Below, piece after piece: positions 9,072 to 16,198 of a DNA stretch of 64,000 nt; positions within the stretch are counted from its first letter, which is position 1; each line of letters opens with the position of its first letter. Below the pieces are notes generated by a model. That model was not told the DNA's origin. It did no database searches and saw only the letters and a program-made list of their open reading frames with translations. Both the position numbers and the translations under genes were made by a program. The stretch comes from Neolewinella marina (lineage in GTDB: Bacteria; Bacteroidota; Bacteroidia; Chitinophagales; Saprospiraceae), in the NCBI RefSeq assembly GCF_002631205.1, contig NZ_PDLO01000003.1, positions 372,001-436,000 of the forward strand. The letters are read 5' to 3'.

Positions 9072-12000
9072 AGCTTGATCTCGTTAAGGCATGATTGTAC
9101 CGGAAAGTGAAGATAGGCAGCACTCACCGGTCCCCCCAACTGCCGGGCCGCGAGTTCAGCCTGGAGCTTGAGCTCCGCCATTTTGAGCCCGGCCTGTTGC
9201 TGGAACTGCTTTGGGGAAAGACATACATCGTAGAACAACACCCAGCCTCCGGTTTCCAGTTCAAACAGCCAGTCGATGCATTTATCGTACCGTCGGTTCC
9301 CCACGGTACCGCGCAGGGGGTACTGGGCGTGGAGGGTTGCCTGGGGCCAGCGGGTGCCGTGGAAGGCATGAAAAGCCTCGGACAGCTGCAACAGAGTCTC
9401 GGGTTCGGCCTCCGCTCCGGGTCCGAAATCCGCAATCAGCTGTTCGGCCAGTTCGTGGCGGTATTCAGGTTCGGCTTTGCACCCCGGGTCACCCGCCAGG
9501 AATATGCTGACACACCGCCCGTACAGCCGCACGTCGACCCCGGAACCGAGGTCGGGTGGCGTACCATAGGTAAGGGTATCTCCCGGGAGGTTACCGCTGT
9601 AGTGATTGAGCAGGAAGGCTTCATCCACGTGGAGGGGCGAATGGGGCTGCCGACCATTGCGCTCCTGGTCCAGGAAGGGGATGCCGCGGTAAGACATCGG
9701 GTAGGCCGGTTGTTGGCGGGGTTCCACCCAGTGCTGGTAGTATTTGTCGACGTCCACCCCGTTCCAGGAGAAGGGCGTCTCGGTGGTATCCGGCGCGAGC
9801 ACGTCGGTCTGGTTGCCCCCCCGGCCGTAGGCGCGGTTCACCCAGCCGGCCCCCGGTTTGCCGGTGGGCAGTATGAGGTAATCGCGGGCGCGGGTCATGC
9901 CAACGTAAAGCAGCCTGGCTTCTTCCGCGAGGGCGTCCTCCGTGGCCCGCTGCTGGTGGCAGCTTTCGTTCAGGGCGTCGATCCAGGGGACCTCGGCGGA
10001 TACCCTTTCGTAGGGTTTTACCCAGAAGCGTAGCCAGCGGTTGGCCAGGGGCCTGTGGAGGTCGACCGGGGCCGCCGGGTCGTCGGGCACCACGGCCCGC
10101 CCCCATACTTCGGCGCGCAGCGACTGGTCGAGGTCGAAGCAGATTACCGCCGGCCATTCCAGTCCCTTGCTGCGGTGGTAGGTTAGTACGTTCACGGCGT
10201 CGGGGCGTTCGCTGGCGCCCTGTTTGTCGTTGGATTCCCGCAGCAGTCGGTCCAGATATAACAGGTAGCCCCCGAGGGAGGCAGCCGTGTGCTGGCGGTG
10301 GCAGCTGTCCTCGTAGGCTACGGCCAGGCGGCGCAGTTCGTCCAGGTTACTGAGGCGTTGTTCCCCGTCGCCCCAGGCCACGGCGATGCGCCGCAGGTCG
10401 AGCCGCTCCAGCACGATGTTCAGCATTTCGCTGGTGGAGTGTTCGGAAGTCACGGCGCGCAGTTCGTCCAGGCGGCCGATCAGGTCTTCCTCCGAGCCCC
10501 AGGGGGTGGATTCCGGCTGGCTTTCCAGGAAACGGAGCCGGTGGTCGATGATGTCGGGCAGGTCCTGCCGGCTGCCGAACAGCATGATTTCGGCGACCGA
10601 AAGGGTATCGCCGGGGTTGAGCATGTACTTCAGGCAGGCCAGCAACAGGGTGGCTTCGGCGGTGGCCAGGAGGCCGTCGCGGGCAATGGCTGCTGGGATC
10701 CCCTGGTCGGCCAGGGCGGCGGCTACCGCCGCGCAACCGTAGTTGTTCCGGCAGAGAATGGCGATGTCGCCGGCCCGCAGACGCCGCTCGGTCTTTTGTC
10801 CCTTGGGCAACACCGGTGGCGGGTTGGCCAGCAGTTCGCGGATGGCCTTGGCCAGGGTCGACTGCATGAAGGTCGCGCTGTGGCGTCCTTTTCCCTCGGG
10901 CTCAAAGTGCCAGTGGAGGAGTCCGCCCCGGGCGGCCAGTTCCGGACTTTCCGGGGGGCTGAACCGACTGCCGGCCCGCAGGCGCACGGGTTCAAGGCTT
11001 ACTTCCTCCGGAGCGATATCCGGGAAGGCATTCACGAAAAGGCTGTTGCAGGCGTAGACCAGGTCTTCCCGGCTGCGCCAACTCTGCCGCTGGATGTTGG
11101 CCGGGTCAATGGGGCCGTTGGCCTGCATCACGGCGGCCATGAGCCGGGGCTCGGCCCCGCGGAATCCGTAGATCGACTGCTTGGGATCCCCTACCCAAAT
11201 GCTCTGCCGCGCCAGCTCGCTCAACCGGAGGAAAATGGCCAGCTGAATGGGCGAGGTGTCCTGGAATTCGTCGACCATCAGCAGGTCCAGTTCCTCCCTC
11301 AGGGTCTGCTGCACCCGGGGGTGGTCGAGCAACTCCAGAACCAGCACCTCCATGTCGGTGTAGTCGATGCGGCCGCGCTTCTTCTTGTACTGGTCGTATT
11401 CGGCGATGGCATCCCGGGCCACATCGAAGAGGAGGTCCTGGTAGGAGCGGATGTCGTCCTGAAAAGCCTTCAGCGAGGGGTGGCGTTCGGCCAGGGCTAC
11501 CAGGTCGGTTACCAGGTCGCGGCTCTTCGCCCCGACGGAGCCGGTGAATTTGCCCAGCTTGGCGTATTCCAGCCAGGGGAGGTAGTCGCGCTCCTTGAGT
11601 TCGGCCAGCAGATTGCGGAGGTAGAGGGCCGCCGTTTCCGTTTTCTTGGTCCCGTCCGCCTCGTTATCGAAGAGCCGACGGTAGGTTTCTTTCAGTTCGC
11701 GCGCCATCCGCACGTGGTACTGCTCCAGCGTCAGGTCTCCGGTGGGGGTGGGGAGGAAAGCGCTGAGGGTTTCCCAGCTCAGGCGCTTGCTGCGGGCGAT
11801 GTCTTCCTCCGAGAAGTTGTTTCCGCGGATGATTTCTACCAGGCCGAGCACGTCCTTGCGCCAGTTGTATTTCTCGCCGTTGCGGCTCAGTCCCAGGGTG
11901 GTGCAAAGGTGTTCGATGCGGCGGATCTGGTCGAGGCTGATGACGGCCGCCATACTCAGGTTGAAGAGCCGCTGGTCGTCGCCGTCGGCGATGATGTCCA

Positions 12001-12298
12001 CTTTCGGACTTACGCCAGCTTCATAGGCGAAGCGGCGGAGCAGCTTGACGCCCAGTCCGTGGACCGTACCGATCAGGGCGTTGGTCAGTTCGTTGGCCTC
12101 CCGGCTCATGCCTTCCTTCAGCAGGGCTACCCGGACGCGCTCCTTGAGTTCGGCCGCGGCCCGCTTGGTAAAGGTGGTGGCGATGATGCCACTGGGGCGG
12201 ACCGAGCCGGTGGTCAGCAAATCCGCCATCTCACGGGTGAGGCGATAGGTTTTGCCACTGCCGGCACCGGCGGAAATAAGTTTCAGGTTCTGAAGCAC
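9068..12298 (-). CDS. UvrD/AddA-like helicase with a degenerate C-terminal nuclease-like domain
   Basis: This is a superfamily 1 DNA helicase of the AddA/RecB type (1076 aa), probably acting in double-strand-break repair. Walker A (SAGAGSGKT) is at residues 9-17, the DExx motif VDEFQDTSP near residue 340, WVGDPKQSIYGFRGAE follows, and the late motifs include YHRSKGLEWP and LYVGMTRARDYL. The C-terminal ~100 residues look like a PD-(D/E)XK nuclease (RYDKCIDWLFE, then GGWVLF). Where active AddA/RecB nucleases read VDYK, this protein reads FYDVC near residue 1021, so the catalytic Lys is missing. The start is GTG. A TTAATTTG box lies 23 nt upstream, between the gene and a 155-bp palindrome. I see no AddB-like partner nearby. 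Confidence 0.88.
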   Translation of the reverse strand: MLQNLKLISAGAGSGKTYRLTREMADLLTTGSVRPSGIIATTFTKRAAAELKERVRVALLKEGMSREANELTNALIGTVHGLGVKLLRRFAYEAGVSPKVDIIADGDDQRLFNLSMAAVISLDQIRRIEHLCTTLGLSRNGEKYNWRKDVLGLVEIIRGNNFSEEDIARSKRLSWETLSAFLPTPTGDLTLEQYHVRMARELKETYRRLFDNEADGTKKTETAALYLRNLLAELKERDYLPWLEYAKLGKFTGSVGAKSRDLVTDLVALAERHPSLKAFQDDIRSYQDLLFDVARDAIAEYDQYKKKRGRIDYTDMEVLVLELLDHPRVQQTLREELDLLMVDEFQDTSPIQLAIFLRLSELARQSIWVGDPKQSIYGFRGAEPRLMAAVMQANGPIDPANIQRQSWRSREDLVYACNSLFVNAFPDIAPEEVSLEPVRLRAGSRFSPPESPELAARGGLLHWHFEPEGKGRHSATFMQSTLAKAIRELLANPPPVLPKGQKTERRLRAGDIAILCRNNYGCAAVAAALADQGIPAAIARDGLLATAEATLLLACLKYMLNPGDTLSVAEIMLFGSRQDLPDIIDHRLRFLESQPESTPWGSEEDLIGRLDELRAVTSEHSTSEMLNIVLERLDLRRIAVAWGDGEQRLSNLDELRRLAVAYEDSCHRQHTAASLGGYLLYLDRLLRESNDKQGASERPDAVNVLTYHRSKGLEWPAVICFDLDQSLRAEVWGRAVVPDDPAAPVDLHRPLANRWLRFWVKPYERVSAEVPWIDALNESCHQQRATEDALAEEARLLYVGMTRARDYLILPTGKPGAGWVNRAYGRGGNQTDVLAPDTTETPFSWNGVDVDKYYQHWVEPRQQPAYPMSYRGIPFLDQERNGRQPHSPLHVDEAFLLNHYSGNLPGDTLTYGTPPDLGSGVDVRLYGRCVSIFLAGDPGCKAEPEYRHELAEQLIADFGPGAEAEPETLLQLSEAFHAFHGTRWPQATLHAQYPLRGTVGNRRYDKCIDWLFELETGGWVLFYDVCLSPKQFQQQAGLKMAELKLQAELAARQLGGPVSAAYLHFPVQSCLNEIKL

Positions 12299-12333
12299 AA
12301 AAAGCGGATCTGGTAAAGCGCCAAATTAAGCGC

Positions 12334-12488
12334 TTGTATGGACTTTCCCATTCGGTCTGCAAACGGTGCTTTTTCCCCCAAACTGCGTTGGTGAAAACGG
12401 CTTCGTAACTGGGCTACGATCCGCCTTCACCGCCTTGTTTAGGGTAAAAAATCCCGCGTTTTCGGCCAGAACAGGAAAATCCATACAA
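12334..12488. repeat. 155-bp imperfect palindrome, MITE-like or long hairpin
   Basis: TTGTATGGACTTTCC at 12334-12348 is mirrored by GGAAAATCCATACAA at 12474-12488, with 14 of 15 bases complementary. Complementarity continues inward with small gaps (left GGTGAAAACGG against right CCGCCTTCACC; left CGTAAC near right GCTACG) almost to the centre near 12410. The element fills the gap between ilvA and the helicase gene, both on the minus strand. It could be a miniature inverted-repeat element or an ilvA 3' structure. No target-site duplication is evident. Confidence 0.6.
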
Positions 12489-12512
12489 ACTCTGAACGAA
12501 ATGTTGGACAAC

Positions 12513-13769
12513 TCAGATCAACATCTCGAACAGGATGGGCTGGTCGTTCAGGTGCTCGTACCGCAGTTTGCGGGCGTCCATGCGGGCGATGAGCTGATTG
12601 AAATCATCGCGGCTGCCCAGCTGGATGCCCACCAGGGCGGGGCCCATGGCGCGGTTGTGCTTTTTGGTGTATTCGAAGTGGGTGATGTCGTCCTTGGGGC
12701 CGAGTACGTCGAGGAAGTCGCGCAGGGCACCGGAGCGCTGGGGAAACTCCACGATGAAGTAGTGCTTGAGGCCGGCGTACATGAGGGCCCGTTCCTGGAT
12801 TTCCGGGGTGCGGGTGATGTCGTTGTTGCCGCCGCTGACCACGCAGACGATGTGCTTGCCGCTGAGGTCGCCGAGCTGGTCGAGCACGGCGATGGACATG
12901 GCCCCGGCGGGCTCGACCACCAGCCCGTCCTCATTATAGAGGTCGAGCATTACGCCACAGACCTTGCCTTCGTCGACCAGCTCGATCCTGGAGATCGTAT
13001 CGCGAACGATCGGGAAATTGTGGTCGCCTACCCGCCGGACCGCCGCGCCGTCCACGAAGCTGTCGATGGTATCCAACGTGACTACCTCGCCCGCCCGGAT
13101 ACTGTTAAACATGGCGGGAGCTCCGGAGGGTTCCACCCCGACCAACTCGGTTTTCGGGCTCAACTGGCGGAAAACGCTGCCGATCCCGGCGCTCAGTCCT
13201 CCGCCGCCAATGGGCATGACCACCATGTCGATGGGCAGGGTAGTGGCATCCAGGATTTCCAGTCCCACGGTACCCTGTCCGGCAATCGTTTTGGGGTCGT
13301 CGAAGGGGTGGACGTAGGTAAGGCCGCGCTCCTTCGCTACCCGCATGGATTCGGAATAGGCGTCGTCGTAGGTATCCCCGATGAGGACTACCTCAACGAA
13401 GTCACCTCCGAACAGCCGCACCTTCCTGACCTTCTGGGAGGGGGTGACAACGGGCATGAAAATAACCCCCTTGACCTGCATGGCGTTGCAGGCGAAGGCC
13501 AGTCCCTGGGCATGGTTGCCGGCGCTGGCGCAGACCACCCCGCGTTCCCGCTCCTCCTGGCTCAGGGAGGTCATCTTGTTGTAGCTGCCGCGAATCTTGT
13601 AGCTCCTGACTTCCTGCAGGTCTTCCCGCTTGAGGTAAATCTCGGCATTGTACAATGCGCTCAGGCGGGTGCTGCGCATCAGCGGCGTTTCCAACGCGAC
13701 GCCCCGCAGCCGGTGGCGGGCCTTAATGATTTCCTCCACGGAAATGAGCTTTACCTCGCTAGTAGTCAT
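12513..13769 (-). CDS. ilvA: Threonine dehydratase (threonine ammonia-lyase)
   Basis: This PLP enzyme deaminates threonine to 2-oxobutanoate, the first committed step to isoleucine. The 418-aa protein has the PLP lysine in RSYKIRGSYN (K58), the substrate loop SAGNHAQG, the phosphate-binding glycine loop GGGGLSAG, and SGGNNDITR before a single C-terminal ACT-like regulatory domain (FIVEFPQRSGALRDFL). One regulatory domain rather than two is the short IlvA form, and it may still respond to isoleucine. TACCTTTA sits 4 nt before the ATG, so the mRNA is probably leaderless. IlvC, which acts later in the branch, is at 1.5 kb. Confidence 0.95.
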   Translation of the reverse strand: MTTSEVKLISVEEIIKARHRLRGVALETPLMRSTRLSALYNAEIYLKREDLQEVRSYKIRGSYNKMTSLSQEERERGVVCASAGNHAQGLAFACNAMQVKGVIFMPVVTPSQKVRKVRLFGGDFVEVVLIGDTYDDAYSESMRVAKERGLTYVHPFDDPKTIAGQGTVGLEILDATTLPIDMVVMPIGGGGLSAGIGSVFRQLSPKTELVGVEPSGAPAMFNSIRAGEVVTLDTIDSFVDGAAVRRVGDHNFPIVRDTISRIELVDEGKVCGVMLDLYNEDGLVVEPAGAMSIAVLDQLGDLSGKHIVCVVSGGNNDITRTPEIQERALMYAGLKHYFIVEFPQRSGALRDFLDVLGPKDDITHFEYTKKHNRAMGPALVGIQLGSRDDFNQLIARMDARKLRYEHLNDQPILFEMLI

Positions 13770-13773
13770 CAGG

Positions 13774-13781
13774 TAAAGGTA
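13774..13781 (-). promoter_or_regulatory. ilvA -7 box, abutting the start codon
   Basis: On the minus strand TACCTTTA is followed by CCTG and the ATG at 13769. It matches TAnnTTTG except for the last base. A start site about 5-7 nt downstream would fall on the start codon. Confidence 0.6.
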
Positions 13782-13937
13782 AGGGTCAGCCCCCTACCAA
13801 GGGAGTCATCAAGTGTGCAGATTGGGGTGGGTTTTCCGGCGTCCGCCGTGTTTTACAGGGCCGGTTCTGGCCTTCTGCGCCGGTGACGGGTTGACCGGCT
13901 TTCCAGACGGAGTGTGGTACCTGCGGCCTCGCCGGCT

Positions 13938-13945
13938 TACCTTTA
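13938..13945 (+). promoter_or_regulatory. rimM -7 box
   Basis: TACCTTTA lies 6 nt before the rimM ATG, the same arrangement as at ilvA and several other genes here. Confidence 0.5.
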
Positions 13946-13951
13946 CGGCCT

Positions 13952-14452
13952 ATGGAATTGGTACAAATCGGAACCACCGGACGGCCCCACGGCGTCCGCG
14001 GCGAATTGGGACTTTTCGTGGAGGAGGTCTACGAGGATGACCTGTTGCTGGCCCGCGCCGTGCTGATCGGCGAGCGGCCCGTTCCCTACTTCGTGGAACG
14101 CTTCCGGCAGGGCGGCAAGCTCACCGTAAAATTGGAGAAATTCGATACCCGGGAGCAGGTGAACCTGCTGGCCAACCGTCCCCTCTGGTTGCCCGCCGCC
14201 GAGGTAAGCGTCATGGCCCCGGAGGAGGGTACGCCCTGGGATGAGGTCATTGGTTACCGCATCCAGGCCGAGGGGTATCCGGAACTGGGCCCCATCGAGG
14301 ATATCCTGGACCTGCCGGAACATTACCTGGCGGAGATCACCCATAACGAGAAGACCGTCTACATTCCCCTCCACGACGATCTGGTACGTGAGGTGAGGAA
14401 CGAAGACGGTCTTCTGCTGATGGAGCTGCCCGCGGGGCTGCTGGATTTGTAG
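13952..14452 (+). CDS. rimM: Ribosome maturation factor RimM
   Basis: RimM binds ribosomal protein S19 and helps mature the head of the 30S subunit. The 166-aa protein begins IGTTGRPHGVRGELGL, the family's N-terminal signature. It has the first barrel domain to about residue 90 and then the PRC-barrel-like domain with GTPWDEVIGYRI, GPIEDILD, YIPLHDDLVREV and a hydrophobic C-terminal tail. The length is typical. It stands alone here, without the rpsP-rimM-trmD grouping seen in many bacteria. Its stop lies just before the stop of the convergent T9SS gene. Confidence 0.93.
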   Translation: MELVQIGTTGRPHGVRGELGLFVEEVYEDDLLLARAVLIGERPVPYFVERFRQGGKLTVKLEKFDTREQVNLLANRPLWLPAAEVSVMAPEEGTPWDEVIGYRIQAEGYPELGPIEDILDLPEHYLAEITHNEKTVYIPLHDDLVREVRNEDGLLLMELPAGLLDL

Positions 14453-14454
14453 GC

Positions 14455-15468
14455 TTACTGCACCATCACCTTGCCGGATTGGCGACCCGCCGGGCCATCA
14501 ATATGGTAGAGGTAGAGTCCGGCCGGGAGGTCGCCCACCTGCCATTCAATGCGGGCGGAGGGTCCGGCCGGGGTGTTCAGCCGCGACTGCCGCAGCTGAC
14601 GACCGGTCAAATCGGTAAGGGTGGCGGCGTAGGTACCGGGCAACTCAGTCCGGAAAGTAACGGCCGCCAGCGAGCTCGCGGGATTGGGACTGACCGAGGC
14701 TCCGTAGTCCGCCAGCGGATGGCGGGTAGCGGTGCTCACTTCGGTGTCGATAACCACTACCATGAACATTTCGATATTCAGTCCGCCCCAGTTATCAAAG
14801 AGGGTAGCGAAGCCCAGCCCGCCGCCCTGGGTAGGGAAGAATTCGAAGGTGTTGCGGCCGTCGCCACAATCCTGCCGGGTGTGGTAGATGCCCACGTAGC
14901 CGTTTTCTGTAGCATTGTACGTATCGCTGAAGTCCACGCCCACGAGGAAGGAATCGCGCTCAACGATCACGGGCTCGGGGAAATCGAAAAAGGTGAACTC
15001 GATCTGGGTAGTCGGCAGGGCGATGTTGCGTACCTGGACGGAATCGCTGACCCCCAGAAAATCACCGAAGGAGCTGTCGGGCTGGAGGTCGTCAAAGACC
15101 AGGGCCTGGAGGAATGTTTCCTCGATGGTAGTGTCGTAGCCCGCGAAGGCCACCCCGACGGAAGTGATGGCGAAGGGACCGTCGGCGTTGAAGGAGAACC
15201 GCTGCAGTTTCACCAGGTCGCCGTAGCCGTTGGATCCGGTCACGAAGCCGTCGATGTCCGTTATTCCGAAAGCCATGGCGCTGCGGGCGCAGGTATCCGA
15301 AAGGGCCGCGGGCAGTATGGTATCAATCAGGGCCTTGGCCAGGGCCGAGCGGGGAGCATCGAAGCGCTGGGATGGGGCCTCATGCTGACCGGGGTCGGCG
15401 GTTTTCTGCCCGGTGGCCAGGAAGGGCAGGAGAAGAAAAAAGACAAACGGGAGTAGCGTTTTCATCAT
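14455..15468 (-). CDS. Secreted protein with a type IX secretion sorting domain
   Basis: The function of the body is unknown. The 337-aa protein starts with a Sec signal peptide (MMKTLLPFVFFLLLPFLATGQ). The middle reads as beta-rich (ITDIDGFVTGSNGYGDLVKLQRFSFNADG is split here only for description) and may be an adhesion-type or lectin-like fold. The C-terminal ~80 residues are a T9SS type A sorting domain: SPNPASS, a DLTGRQLRQ strand, LPAGLYLYHI and a short basic end. That signal directs cargo across the outer membrane, usually with removal and surface anchoring. ATG 15468 is followed at once by a second ATG, and either would work. It is convergent with rimM. Confidence 0.85.
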   Translation of the reverse strand: MMKTLLPFVFFLLLPFLATGQKTADPGQHEAPSQRFDAPRSALAKALIDTILPAALSDTCARSAMAFGITDIDGFVTGSNGYGDLVKLQRFSFNADGPFAITSVGVAFAGYDTTIEETFLQALVFDDLQPDSSFGDFLGVSDSVQVRNIALPTTQIEFTFFDFPEPVIVERDSFLVGVDFSDTYNATENGYVGIYHTRQDCGDGRNTFEFFPTQGGGLGFATLFDNWGGLNIEMFMVVVIDTEVSTATRHPLADYGASVSPNPASSLAAVTFRTELPGTYAATLTDLTGRQLRQSRLNTPAGPSARIEWQVGDLPAGLYLYHIDGPAGRQSGKVMVQ

Positions 15469-15559
15469 CGCTTGGGTTTTTGGGATTAAGCGGTTATGCG
15501 ATAGAAGGTCGGTGCTTTCCGGGGGTTCGTGGGTCCGCCCGCTTACCTTTATCTTTTTA

Positions 15560-16165
15560 TTAAGAGTTGGGGTCTACGACCTTGCGGTAGGCGGCCATTT
15601 GCCGGGCAATGTATTTGCCGATGATGTCGAACTCCAAGTTGACCCGGTCGCCAGCCTGTAGCTGCTTGAAGTTGGTGTGCTCGTGGGTGTAGGGGATAAT
15701 CGCCACCCGGAAGGTATCCTCCGTGGGTTCCACCACAGTCAAGCTGACGCCGTTCACGCAAATGCTTCCCTTGTCCACCAGCAAATCGTCCGTGGCGTAG
15801 CGGAAGGTGTAGTACCAGCTGCCGCCACTTTCCTCCACCGCGAGGCATTCCGCCACGGTGTCGACGTGCCCCTGTACAATATGCCCGTCGAGCCTTGCCC
15901 CGGCCTGCATGGCCCTTTCCAGGTTGACCGTGCCGCCAACCCGCCATTCTCCCAGGCGGGTGCGGTCGAGCGTCTCCCGAATGGCCGTGACCGTGTGGGC
16001 GTTCCCGTCCAGGGCAACGACCGTAAGGCACACCCCGTCGTGGGCGAGGCTCTGGTCGATCTTAAGCTCCGGCCCGAGGTCGCTGCTGACGGTGAAGTGC
16101 ACATTCTGCCGGTCGTGCTCAATAGCGGTGATGGTCCCGGCGGTTTCAATGATCCCAGTAAACAT
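15560..16165 (-). CDS. ribE: Riboflavin synthase, alpha chain
   Basis: It dismutates two 6,7-dimethyl-8-ribityllumazine molecules to riboflavin and the pyrimidinedione. The 201-aa protein shows the two tandem lumazine-binding barrels: MFTGIIE at the N-terminus with DGVCLTVV and GHIVQGHVDT closing the first, then GSICVNGVSLTVV and FDIIGKYIARQM in the second. Length and motifs are those of a normal homotrimeric enzyme. No other rib gene adjoins it, but a RibF-type flavokinase domain is at the left edge. It may share a transcript with the GH31 gene, whose stop lies 33 nt upstream on the same strand. Confidence 0.95.
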   Translation of the reverse strand: MFTGIIETAGTITAIEHDRQNVHFTVSSDLGPELKIDQSLAHDGVCLTVVALDGNAHTVTAIRETLDRTRLGEWRVGGTVNLERAMQAGARLDGHIVQGHVDTVAECLAVEESGGSWYYTFRYATDDLLVDKGSICVNGVSLTVVEPTEDTFRVAIIPYTHEHTNFKQLQAGDRVNLEFDIIGKYIARQMAAYRKVVDPNS

Positions 16166-16198
16166 GATGTCGTAGATAAAGTGAGGGAAAGGGGGAGC

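Noticed and set aside
10289..12316. Very long plus-strand frame (675 codons) opposite the helicase gene
   Set aside because: It is a GC-rich antisense shadow of the helicase reading frame with no recognisable domain.
12366..13886. 506-codon plus-strand frame opposite ilvA
   Set aside because: Antisense shadow that starts in the palindrome; the minus strand encodes a clear threonine dehydratase.
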